Source: Rhodospirillaceae bacterium
GTDB lineage: Bacteria > Pseudomonadota > Alphaproteobacteria > UBA828
Assembly (NCBI GenBank): GCA_018666805.1
Contig: JABIXB010000099.1
Location: 1 to 41,881 of the forward strand
Reading direction: 5' to 3'
DNA length: 41,881 bases
In this document: piece by piece, positions 24,765-33,416 of the stretch
Layout of the letters: every line of letters begins with the position of its first letter
Position numbering within the stretch: position 1 is the stretch's first letter
Made by a program: the position numbers and the translations under genes
The notes under the pieces: model-generated
The model's database searches: none
Seen by the model: only the letters and a program-made list of their open reading frames with translations
Told to the model about the DNA's origin: nothing

Positions 24765-27757
24765 ATTTTCTCCATTTCTTCTTCGTCTTTGATGGCTTGC
24801 GCCGGTTGGCTGATGAATACGGCATAATAGCCGCGTACCTTCTCTTCTGTCGCCATCAGCAGTGCCTTCACTTGATCGAATGTCTCGACCCTGGCGGCCT
24901 CGGCCAAGGCCAGGCGGACACCGGCCGGATATTGATTTTCTTCGCGGCTCACGCCAACCGTCAGTCTGAGCAGGGCCTGCAGGCGGCGCAACAGGCGGCA
25001 GGCCTTGGCCATATCGAGCGCCGCTTCCCGTTCGATCACACCGCACGCGGCCAGCCGTTCAAATACTTTGTCCGTCTCGGCGGCAATGATTTCAGGATAT
25101 TTATAAGCTTCGCGGAGCTGAAAATATTGCGCGATGAATTCAAGGTCGAGTAAACCGCCGCGCACATGTTTCAGTTTCCATACATTTTCGGTGAAGCGTT
25201 CCTTGTCGATCCGCTCGCGCATATCGGCGACGTCACAGACGAGTTGTTTCTTGTCACGTTGGCGGGTCAGTACGTTCAGGATTATCGCCCTCACATCGGC
25301 GGCAAGAGCCGGCGCGCCGGCGATCACCCGGGCGCGGGTCAGTGCCATATGTTCCCAGTTCCAGGCGGACTTATCCTGATAGTCGGCAAAGCCGGTAACT
25401 TCGGAGGCGAGGGGTGAGGCGGCACCCGAGGGGCGCAGGCGGGCATCTATTTCATAGAGCTTGCCTTCCGGTGTGAGCGCGCTCAGGGCCGTCACCAGAC
25501 GTTGGCTCAAGCGGCCATAATACTGGCTGAGGGGGAGGGCGCGCGGCCCATCCGATTGGCTCTGATCCGGCTCACTGCCGCGATATATAAAGAGGACATC
25601 GAGATCCGAGGAAAAGGTCATCTCCCGCCCGCCGAGCTTGCCGAGACCAACGATGATGAATTCGCCGCCCGGCATGGTGCCGTGCGCGCGGCAAAACTCT
25701 TCCTCCACATGCGGCAGCAAACAGTTCAAATTCGCCTCGGCAACATCGCTGAGCGCTACGCCGGCGTCTTCGCCGGATATCATGCCGCGTAAGAGCTGCA
25801 TGCCGATCTGAAATTCGCGGTCATGGGTCCAGCGCCGGGCCGCGTCCAATAGATCCTGGAAATCGGCGGCCTGGGCCAGGCTATCGCCGAGATTTTCTGT
25901 CAATTCGCCAACTTCGCCGACCGGTTCATAGAAGCGCCCGGTCAATACGCCATCGAGCAGGGTTGGATGGCGGCTGAGATGTTCGGCCAGGCTGGGCGCG
26001 CTGCCCATAATTTCGGCAAGCGAATCCAATAGGCCGGGGCGGGCATAAAACATCGAAAAGAGCTGAACGCCGGCCGGCAGATTGGAGAGGAATTCATCGA
26101 AGCGCCGGAATGCCGCGTCGGGGCTGACGGTCTGCGAAAATGCGCCTAAGAGACCAGGCATTAACTCGGTCAGGAGTTCGCGCGCGCGCGGACTGCGCGT
26201 CGCCCGGATACGGCCATGGTGCCAGCCGCGCACCGTGGCTGATACCGCGTGGCCATCGCTAAAGCCAAGACTGCGCAGGGTTTGCAGGGTATCCGGGTCG
26301 TCCTCGGTCCCGGTAAAAACCAAATTGCCGCCGGTGCCGGCAAGCTCCGGCGAGTCTTCGAACAGATCGGCATAGTGCGTTTCAACCCGCGACAAATGGA
26401 ATTTTACGTCGCGGGACAAGTCTTCAACATCGTCGTAACCCATGAAACAGGCGATCGCGGCGAGCTCGTCGGCCTCCTTCGGCAACAGATGGGTCTGTTC
26501 ATCGGCGACCATCTGCAGGCGGTGTTCGAGGCGGCGTAAGTAACCGTAAGCGGCGACCAGGTCAGAAACCACGCCGGCATCGGCATGGCCGGCCTCGACC
26601 AATGCCTGCAGCGCCTGGCAGGTGGCTCGCTGGCGCAGGCCGGCCTCCTTGCCGCCCCAGATCAATTGCTGGGTTTGCGCATAAAATTCGATTTCGCGGA
26701 TGCCGCCGCGCCCGACCTTAATATCGTGCCCGGCCACGGCGATTTCATGATGCCCCTTATGGGCATTGATTTGACGTTTGATCGAGTGGATATCCTCAAT
26801 CGCGGCGAAATCAAGGTATTTGCGCCACACAAAGGGCACCAGGCGGCTGAGGAATTGTTCGCCGACCGCCTGATCGCCGGCCACCGCGCGCGCCTTGATC
26901 ATGGCGGCGCGTTCCCAGTTTTGCCCGAGGCTTTCATAATAATGTTCCGCCGCCGCGGTCGAGACGGCAAGCGGCGTGGCGCTGGGGTCGGGGCGCAAGC
27001 GCATGTCGGTGCGAAATACATAACCATCGGCGCTGCGCTCGCCCATAATCACGACCAGCTCACGCACCATGCGGTGCAGGCCCTGCTGCGGCCCGTCATC
27101 GCCGGCATAATCCACCACTTCGCCGTCGAACAGGACCAACAGATCGATATCGCTCGAATAATTGAGCTCATTGGCGCCCAGTTTTCCCATGCCGAGGACG
27201 ACGATACCGCAGCCGGATTCCGGATTCTCGGGATTGGCGAGAGACATTTGTCCATTTTTGGCCGCCTGGCAAAGCAGGAAATTGAGCGCAATGGAAATCG
27301 ATATTTCGGCGAAGCGGGACAGGCTCTGACAAACTTTCTCAAGCGGCCAAGCGCCGGCAATATCGGCCAGCGCAATGGCGAGAGCGGCGCTTCGCTTGGC
27401 GAGACGCAGGCCGGACATTACTTCCGGCCGGCCGCGTTGCCATAATTTTTCGCCCACGAGGGTTTTAAGCAAATCTTCGAACGCTTGGTCAAAACCTTGA
27501 TTTGCCGTTTTTTGCAATAGCGCCGGATTATGGCGCAGGCCCTGGGAAAGGAATGGGCTGTTGCCGAAAATCGCCTCTAAGAACAGGCGGCCTTCTTCGC
27601 ATGCCGCGAATTCGGTCATAAATTTGGCCAAATCCGGCTCATCGCTAGACCTTGCAGCAGCATTTTGCCGCCACATATCCAATTCTCGCTGGGCGCGCTC
27701 AGGTTCAGCGGGCTTCGGCGGTGGGGCGTTATCTGTTAAGAAAGACATAGCTGCCAT
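24761..27757 (-). CDS. glnE: Glutamine synthetase adenylyltransferase/deadenylase
   Basis: A 998-residue bifunctional enzyme with two nucleotidyltransferase domains. The N-terminal deadenylase has GMGKLGANELNYSSDIDLL, with DxD at Asp203/Asp205; the C-terminal adenylylase has GLGKLGGREMTFSSDLDVL near residue 720. Conserved blocks such as RTDMRLRPDPSATPL and YEIDARLRPSG follow each. It adds or removes AMP on glutamine synthetase according to PII and glutamine signals, so it controls nitrogen assimilation. ATG 27757 is used; ATG 27748 is equally possible, and neither has a strong ribosome binding site. It is followed by bcp with an overlapping stop/start, and is divergent from the AsmA-like gene across 109 bp. 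Confidence 0.96.
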   Translation of the reverse strand: MAAMSFLTDNAPPPKPAEPERAQRELDMWRQNAAARSSDEPDLAKFMTEFAACEEGRLFLEAIFGNSPFLSQGLRHNPALLQKTANQGFDQAFEDLLKTLVGEKLWQRGRPEVMSGLRLAKRSAALAIALADIAGAWPLEKVCQSLSRFAEISISIALNFLLCQAAKNGQMSLANPENPESGCGIVVLGMGKLGANELNYSSDIDLLVLFDGEVVDYAGDDGPQQGLHRMVRELVVIMGERSADGYVFRTDMRLRPDPSATPLAVSTAAAEHYYESLGQNWERAAMIKARAVAGDQAVGEQFLSRLVPFVWRKYLDFAAIEDIHSIKRQINAHKGHHEIAVAGHDIKVGRGGIREIEFYAQTQQLIWGGKEAGLRQRATCQALQALVEAGHADAGVVSDLVAAYGYLRRLEHRLQMVADEQTHLLPKEADELAAIACFMGYDDVEDLSRDVKFHLSRVETHYADLFEDSPELAGTGGNLVFTGTEDDPDTLQTLRSLGFSDGHAVSATVRGWHHGRIRATRSPRARELLTELMPGLLGAFSQTVSPDAAFRRFDEFLSNLPAGVQLFSMFYARPGLLDSLAEIMGSAPSLAEHLSRHPTLLDGVLTGRFYEPVGEVGELTENLGDSLAQAADFQDLLDAARRWTHDREFQIGMQLLRGMISGEDAGVALSDVAEANLNCLLPHVEEEFCRAHGTMPGGEFIIVGLGKLGGREMTFSSDLDVLFIYRGSEPDQSQSDGPRALPLSQYYGRLSQRLVTALSALTPEGKLYEIDARLRPSGAASPLASEVTGFADYQDKSAWNWEHMALTRARVIAGAPALAADVRAIILNVLTRQRDKKQLVCDVADMRERIDKERFTENVWKLKHVRGGLLDLEFIAQYFQLREAYKYPEIIAAETDKVFERLAACGVIEREAALDMAKACRLLRRLQALLRLTVGVSREENQYPAGVRLALAEAARVETFDQVKALLMATEEKVRGYYAVFISQPAQAIKDEEEMEKM

Positions 27758-27866
27758 GATTCAGCGAAACGCTTTGATTTATATCGTGAAATACCTCTGC
27801 ACGTGCAACCTGCGCGACATAATAGGCCGGGTCAAGATTCCGGCGATAGGGCTGTTGTAGCTGTCT

Positions 27867-30800
27867 ATGCATAAAGTCCTGAAACTTATCGTTCACATCG
27901 CCGCGGCCACATTCGGCAGCCTGGCAATTATATTCGCTGTGGCGTCATGGCGTTTGTCGAGTGGCCCGATTTCGATCGGCTTTCTCTCGCCTTATATCGA
28001 GGAAGCGTTTGAATCGGAGGATTTGAGCTACCGCCTCGAATTCGAGGATACCATTCTGACCTGGGCCGGATGGAACAGATCGCTCGATATTTTGATCACC
28101 GATGCGCACGCGGTTGGGCCCGAGGGCGAGGTATTGGCATCCGTGCCGAAGATTTCCCTCGGCCTCAGCGCGCTTTCGCTGCTGAAAGGGCAAATTGCGC
28201 CAACCAGCGTTGAGTTGCTCCACCCGGAAGTTCACCTCGTCCGCAATCTCGACGGCGGGTTGGAATTCGCTTTCGGTTCCGAATTCGAAGAACCCGATGA
28301 AACGGTAAATGAGCTGATTGCGGATTTCCTCGCCGCGCCCGGCACGGATCATCCGCTCGGTCAGCTCAAACGGATCAGCATTCTCTCGGCCGCATTGCGG
28401 GTTGACGATGAATTATTGGATCTGTCCTGGCACGCACCGGAGGCGGATTTAATTTTTGACCTTTATAGCGATCGAATTGATGGCGAACTTCTGGCCGATA
28501 TTGAAGTTGCCGATGTTGCGCTCCGGGTCGTTGCGGCAACCGCGCTTGAGCGCGCCAACGGAAAGGTCCACACCAACATCCAATTTGGCGAGGTGGTGCC
28601 CGCGAAACTGGCCGCAATTTCGCCCAAGCTGGATGCGCTTAACGCTTTCAAGCTACCGATCTCAGGCGCTTTGGAATTTACCCTCAACCAGAACGGTAGT
28701 TTGACCGACAGGATAAGTTTTGACCTGGCCGGCGGCGCCGGTTCTCTGATGGTGCCGAAGATTCTACCCGCCCCGCCGAACATCGCCTCACTGCGGTTGC
28801 AGGGTGACGCGGACGCAAATTTTGATACGCTCAATCTCGCAAGTTTATTTATCGACACCGGCGGACCGACATTTAATTTCTCCGGGCAATTGTCAGGAAT
28901 TTCCGACCAGACTGCTATTAGCGGCACATTCGAATTTACGGAAATGCCGTTTGACGATCTAAAAAATTATTGGCCCGACACGCTGATGACGAACGCCAGA
29001 AGCTGGATATTGGGCAATGTGTTTGACGGCGTGCTTTCAAATTTCACCGTCGATTTCGATATCAAGCCGGGTGAAATCGACCTGGTACAGAGCGGCGCGC
29101 GCCCCAATGCAATTGATGTCGATTTTAGTTTTCGTGATGCCACCGTAAATTATTTCCCCGAACAACCTTATGCCTTTGGTGTGGATGGCGAGGGCCATGT
29201 CGATGGCGCCAGCCTATCCATGAACATGCGCGACGGCACGATCGAGAATATGTACGCACCGAGCGGTGTCGCTTTGATCACCGATCTGATGCTTGATTCA
29301 GCAATGTTGACGATTATCGCCAATGTTGAAGGCCCGGCCGATAACGCGATCAGTTTGCTGGACGGTCCGAGGTTTGGCTATCCCAGTAAAATGGGCCTGA
29401 AGGGCGAACAATTCAGCGGCCATGTGATCGCCGAAATGGGGGTGCAATTGCCCTTTCGTAGCGATGTTACATTCGAGGAAGTGCAATTCGCTGCCGTTGC
29501 GCGCCTCGACGATCTCAACGTCCGCGATTTGTTCGGCGACTATGACGTAAGCAACGGGCAAATGCGCCTCACGCTGGACGAGAACAATATGGAAGTCGGC
29601 GGATCAATTGCTGTTGAAGGCATGCCCGCCGAAGTGAAATGGATTGAGAACTTTTCGCCCCAGGCGCCATTCCAAAGCCGCTACGATATTTCCGCGGTAT
29701 TGGACCAGCAGGCGCGCGAGACCTTTGGTGTCAATGTGGCGCCATTCGCCAGCGGGCCGTTCGATATGAATTTCACATACACCGTCTCGCCGGACGGCGC
29801 GCAGCATATTGCAGCCGCCCTTGGCGCCGAGGACGCACTCATTGAAATTCCTGAACTGTTCTGGGAAAAACCGATCGGCGAGCGCGCCTCGATCCTCGTT
29901 CTGGCGCGCCTTGAAGATCATAAAAATGTCGAGGTTACGAATTTCGAATTGAATTCAATGGACCTCAGGGTCAAGGGGCGGGCCGAAATTGGCCCGCAGC
30001 ATGGCAACCTGATTAGCGCCGAGTTGAGCAGCGTCCAACTCGGAGACAATGATGTGACGGTCAGCTACAAGCGTGATGCCGACGACAACATCGTTCTTGA
30101 TGTCGGTGGCAAAAGTTTGGATTTGCGCCCCTATATCAAGCAGTTGCGCGATACGGATCAGGATAATCTGCCGCCATTTATTCTTGAAGCCAATGTCGAG
30201 CGCCTGATTACCCGTGCCGATCAGCAGATTACCGATGCGCGCGCGCGCGCCGTTAATACCGCCGAGCGCCTGGAATCGGCAATTCTCATCGGCACGCTCA
30301 CCTCGGGCTCGGAATTTCGTCTCGTTCTCGAACCCGATGGCGCGGCCAAGCGCCGCCTGGTTGTGCGTTCAAACGATGCCGGCTCCGTCGCCCGGGCGTT
30401 CAATATTTATGACGATGTTATCGGCGGCAGTCTGGTGCTCGACGCGACCATCCATGACGATCAGCCGGGTGCTCCAGTAGAAGGCGAAGTTCGAATTGAG
30501 GACTATAAGGTCATCAATGCGCCCACATTGGCGCAAATTCTGGCGGTCGCCTCCTTCACCGGCATATTTGATGCCCTGCAGGGCGAAGGCATCACATTTT
30601 CCAACTTCCATCTGCCATTTTCTCTGAAGGACGGCATTGTGACTGTCGAACGCGCGCAAACCGCCGGTTTCTCGATCGGTGTAAACGCTTCGGGTAAGGT
30701 TAATCTCGACAATGGCAGGGTAGACATGCGCGGAACCATCGTTCCGGCTTACGCGCTCAACAGTATTCTCGGCAATATCCCCTTGATCGGCGATCTATTG

Positions 30801-31010
30801 GTCGGCGGCGAGGGCGAAGGTATTTTTGCCGCAACTTTCTCGGTAAAGGGCACCACGGAAGAGCCGAAAGTGACGGTCAATCCGCTTGCCGCACTGGCGC
30901 CTGGATTCCTCAGAAACCTGTTCTCTATATTCGACGGGGAAAGCGACGTAACTGGCGACGAAGTTGAGGAGCCGGAGATCGTACAGCCGCGGCCCGAAAC
31001 GAACCGTTAG
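27867..31010 (+). CDS. AsmA/YhdP-like envelope protein (DUF3971, AsmA C-terminal)
   Basis: A 1047-residue protein with an N-terminal membrane anchor (about residues 8-28) and a long periplasmic part rich in beta strands. The middle part has DUF3971-like features (NYWPDTLMTNARSWILGNV) and the C-terminal part is AsmA-like (NIPLIGDLLVGGEGEGIF, then FSVKGTTEEPKVTVNPLAAL). YhdP, TamB and AsmA proteins form bridges thought to move phospholipids between the inner and outer membranes. The divergent glnE gene and convergent DsbA-like gene give no functional clue. The acidic Asp/Glu-rich C-terminal end (EEPEIV) is typical. Subfamily (YhdP-like) is my best assignment. Confidence 0.85.
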   Translation: MHKVLKLIVHIAAATFGSLAIIFAVASWRLSSGPISIGFLSPYIEEAFESEDLSYRLEFEDTILTWAGWNRSLDILITDAHAVGPEGEVLASVPKISLGLSALSLLKGQIAPTSVELLHPEVHLVRNLDGGLEFAFGSEFEEPDETVNELIADFLAAPGTDHPLGQLKRISILSAALRVDDELLDLSWHAPEADLIFDLYSDRIDGELLADIEVADVALRVVAATALERANGKVHTNIQFGEVVPAKLAAISPKLDALNAFKLPISGALEFTLNQNGSLTDRISFDLAGGAGSLMVPKILPAPPNIASLRLQGDADANFDTLNLASLFIDTGGPTFNFSGQLSGISDQTAISGTFEFTEMPFDDLKNYWPDTLMTNARSWILGNVFDGVLSNFTVDFDIKPGEIDLVQSGARPNAIDVDFSFRDATVNYFPEQPYAFGVDGEGHVDGASLSMNMRDGTIENMYAPSGVALITDLMLDSAMLTIIANVEGPADNAISLLDGPRFGYPSKMGLKGEQFSGHVIAEMGVQLPFRSDVTFEEVQFAAVARLDDLNVRDLFGDYDVSNGQMRLTLDENNMEVGGSIAVEGMPAEVKWIENFSPQAPFQSRYDISAVLDQQARETFGVNVAPFASGPFDMNFTYTVSPDGAQHIAAALGAEDALIEIPELFWEKPIGERASILVLARLEDHKNVEVTNFELNSMDLRVKGRAEIGPQHGNLISAELSSVQLGDNDVTVSYKRDADDNIVLDVGGKSLDLRPYIKQLRDTDQDNLPPFILEANVERLITRADQQITDARARAVNTAERLESAILIGTLTSGSEFRLVLEPDGAAKRRLVVRSNDAGSVARAFNIYDDVIGGSLVLDATIHDDQPGAPVEGEVRIEDYKVINAPTLAQILAVASFTGIFDALQGEGITFSNFHLPFSLKDGIVTVERAQTAGFSIGVNASGKVNLDNGRVDMRGTIVPAYALNSILGNIPLIGDLLVGGEGEGIFAATFSVKGTTEEPKVTVNPLAALAPGFLRNLFSIFDGESDVTGDEVEEPEIVQPRPETNR

Positions 31011-31016
31011 AGAAAT

Positions 31017-31661
31017 TTAGCCGCTCGCCGCTTCGTCGGGCTGCAGCGCGAGGTCGAACACCTGAGAAAATACTTCCGGCCCCTGCGCGCCGGAAACAGC
31101 GTATTTGCCGTCGAATATAAAGCAGGGCACGCCGGATATACCGAGCTGTTGCGCCTCGCGGGTTTCGGCGAGTGTTTGCTCGACACCCTCTTCGCTGGCG
31201 AGATAGGCTGCGGCCTCGGCTTCATCCAGCCCGGCCTCGCCGGCGACGGCAGCGAGAACATCGATATCGCCGATATCCTTGCCTTCCTCGAAATAACAGC
31301 GAAACAGGCCTTCGACCACGCTGTCCTGGCGGCCAAGTTTTAACGACCAACTGATCAGCCGGTGTGAAGCAACGGTATTGGGAACGCGTGTAATGGCGTC
31401 GAAGGCAAACGGAATTTTCTCCACCTCGCCGGCTTGCTCGATCGCCTGGTAGATTTCTGCAGCTTGCTCATCGCTGCCGAATTTTGCCCGCATATAGGTC
31501 TCCCGGTCGAGCCCAGCCGCCGGCATTTGCGGATTGAGCTGGAATGGCCGCCATTCGATATCCGGGATAATTTCAGGGCGCTCGGCCAACGCGCGTTCGA
31601 AGCGCCGTTTGCCAACGAAACACCAGGGACAAACCGTGTCCGATACGATTAAAACTCTCAT
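31017..31661 (-). CDS. DsbA-family oxidoreductase (FrnE-like)
   Basis: A 214-residue thioredoxin-fold protein with the CPWC active site at residues 11-14 (SDTVCPWCFVGKRRFE) and the cis-Pro region GISGVPCFIF followed by the family ending VSGAQ. There is no signal peptide, so it acts in the cytoplasm, like FrnE-type disulfide isomerases or 2-hydroxychromene isomerase relatives. ATG 31661 directly before the fold is preferred to an in-frame ATG at 31682. Its stop is 6 bp from the stop of the AsmA-like gene. The substrate is unknown. Confidence 0.9.
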   Translation of the reverse strand: MRVLIVSDTVCPWCFVGKRRFERALAERPEIIPDIEWRPFQLNPQMPAAGLDRETYMRAKFGSDEQAAEIYQAIEQAGEVEKIPFAFDAITRVPNTVASHRLISWSLKLGRQDSVVEGLFRCYFEEGKDIGDIDVLAAVAGEAGLDEAEAAAYLASEEGVEQTLAETREAQQLGISGVPCFIFDGKYAVSGAQGPEVFSQVFDLALQPDEAASG

Positions 31662-31685
31662 GGCGCGAAGTATAGCCGCCAACGA

Positions 31686-31741
31686 CTATCCGGGCGAGCC
31701 CCGTGCAAAGCGCTAACGTATTTGTGACCGCGCCCGGATAG
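31686..31741. repeat. 11-bp inverted repeat between DsbA-like and REC-REC-GGDEF genes
   Basis: CTATCCGGGCG (31686-31696) and CGCCCGGATAG (31731-31741) are perfect inverse complements with 34 nt between them. They lie between the start of the DsbA-like gene and the stop of the upstream PopA-like gene. It could form a hairpin in the PopA-like message or be an operator for the DsbA-like gene. There is no T-tract. Confidence 0.55.
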
Positions 31742-31758
31742 AGACGCTGATTGCAAGA

Positions 31759-33102
31759 CTACGCCGCGTTGGCGGCCAATGCAGTTGATAAGGCGCGCCC
31801 GATCAAGTCTTCCACTGAATCACCTGATTTGTATTCGGCGCTGCCAATGCTCGGGTGGATTTTCACCGGAGTGGCGATCTCAATGAGAGAATATTCGGTG
31901 AAACCCAATACGCCGGCCATTCGCTGCATCGTCGGGCTTGTCGCTTTAAGCGGGCTTTCCGGCAAGGCGATGCAGAATGTTGTGTCGTCGAGTCGGGCGC
32001 ACAAGTCTTCACCGCGTACCAGGCGCGAAATCATGCCGCTCAACTGCTTCAATAAATGGTCCGCCGCGCTGTCGCCATACTCACCGCGGATTTGGTTGAC
32101 TTCGGGCACGGCAATCACATTGAGAGAGAGCGATTTGTCCCAGCGCTCGGCATCCGCCACCAAGGTCTGCAAATGCTGGCGGAAAAATTCAGCGCTATAG
32201 AGCCCGGTGGTGTCGTCGCTCATCGCATGGTTTTTGCCGGCGCGATAGGCGTTCAACATATGACCGCGCAGCCGGTGTGAGCGAACGCCCATCGTCGCCC
32301 GCGCGCGCAATTCGTCGCCATTGAGGGGCAAGGAAAATGCCGCCGTCGCGCCGTGCTGATAGGCTTGCGCGATATGCTCAGGATCGGCCGAACAAACCGT
32401 CAGGATCGGCATGTGAAAGAGAGTGGGGTTGCGCCGGATATCGTCGCAGGTATCGAGCGCCGCCTGAAAGTTGTCATTTTCCGAGATCACGACAAATTCT
32501 ATATCGGAGCCGCTGAGAGTTCCGAGAACATTGCTGCCAAGCCGCTCCGTTTCCAAGCGGGAAAATCCCTTCAAGGCTTCCTCGACACCGTCGTCACTGG
32601 CGCCGTCGCCACGCGCCAACAGGATATGGGGAGGATTGTCGGACTTCTCGGCATGCCAATTGTCGGCGCTGCCGGCGCCGAAAATGCGCAAGGTTTCATT
32701 TCTCCGGTTGAGCTCCGAGCGCATGGTGCCAAGACGCAGTGCGGCGCTCACATGCGCCTGAACCTGCTCGTCGCCGAACGGCCACTCGATCACTTCGTCA
32801 AACTGGGTGACAAATTCCTTGGACCAATCGGGCGCCCCATTTTCACCAATCATCAGGAGAATCGGGATATCGCATGATTCGTCGGAAGATTTAAGGTCGG
32901 AAATGATGCTCGCGCAGCTGCGGTCATTGAATTCGAGCCCCAAAAGCATAACTTCGGGGCGCTCATTTTGTGCCCGGCTGATCGCCTTGGAGGCGGATGT
33001 TTCGAGTAAATTTACCAAGCCAAGCCGGCGTAAACATTCGCTGACGAGATTAAGCGTTTTGAGGTTTCCGTCCGCAACCAGAACACGGGCCGAATTCACC
33101 AT
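31759..33102 (-). CDS. REC-REC-GGDEF protein with degenerate catalytic sites, PopA-like
   Basis: A 447-residue protein with PleD architecture: receiver 1 (about 5-122), receiver 2 (about 157-275), a short linker and a GGDEF domain (about 293-447). In receiver 1 the phosphoacceptor position is Gly55 (VMLLGLEF) and only one acidic pocket residue (Asp11) remains. In receiver 2 the same position is Ser207 (FVVISEN). The GGDEF signature reads LDDTTF (371-376), so cyclase activity is not expected. The inhibitory-site motif RxxD is intact as RGED (363-366), five residues before the signature. This is the pattern of Caulobacter PopA, a c-di-GMP receptor that helps CtrA degradation. The cell-cycle role here is inferred. 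GGGGA precedes the ATG. Confidence 0.85.
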   Translation of the reverse strand: MVNSARVLVADGNLKTLNLVSECLRRLGLVNLLETSASKAISRAQNERPEVMLLGLEFNDRSCASIISDLKSSDESCDIPILLMIGENGAPDWSKEFVTQFDEVIEWPFGDEQVQAHVSAALRLGTMRSELNRRNETLRIFGAGSADNWHAEKSDNPPHILLARGDGASDDGVEEALKGFSRLETERLGSNVLGTLSGSDIEFVVISENDNFQAALDTCDDIRRNPTLFHMPILTVCSADPEHIAQAYQHGATAAFSLPLNGDELRARATMGVRSHRLRGHMLNAYRAGKNHAMSDDTTGLYSAEFFRQHLQTLVADAERWDKSLSLNVIAVPEVNQIRGEYGDSAADHLLKQLSGMISRLVRGEDLCARLDDTTFCIALPESPLKATSPTMQRMAGVLGFTEYSLIEIATPVKIHPSIGSAEYKSGDSVEDLIGRALSTALAANAA

Positions 33103-33218
33103 TTAAGAATCCCCGAACAATTATAGCGATTTGCAGATATATTCTGGGTTTTAGAGTATAAGAAATTCCCTAATAAGGTTTTAACATTTGCCCCGCACAG
33201 CGAATTGCGGCGCGCGGT

Positions 33219-33350
33219 TTATTGGCCGAAATAGGGCGCTACGGCGGCATCCGGCACCTTGTTCGGGCGATTCGTGACCAGATCCACACCCGACAAAAGG
33301 CCGCGCCCGCGCACATCTCCAAATATTTTCCCATTATCACTTTTGCCGGA
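33219..33350 (-). pseudogene. Relic of a class III aminotransferase
   Basis: A minus-strand reading between in-frame stops (33360-33362 and 33219-33221) gives NGKIFGDVRGRGLLSGVDLV, followed by TNRPNKVPDAAVAPYFGQ. The GDVRGRGLLxGVxLV block is characteristic of the region about 70 residues before the C-terminus of class III (omega) aminotransferases. Neither the PLP Lys region nor the final domain is present, so it is a fragment left by a deletion. It lies in the 314-bp gap between the PopA-like gene and the acyl-CoA ligase. The rest of that gap shows only a possible minus-strand TATAAT (33120-33125) before the PopA-like start. Confidence 0.6.
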
Positions 33351-33416
33351 GCTTGACCTTTAGCCAGCCGCGATAGAAAAACATGGGTCGGATGAATTTA
33401 ATGAGGAGGGCGCCTG

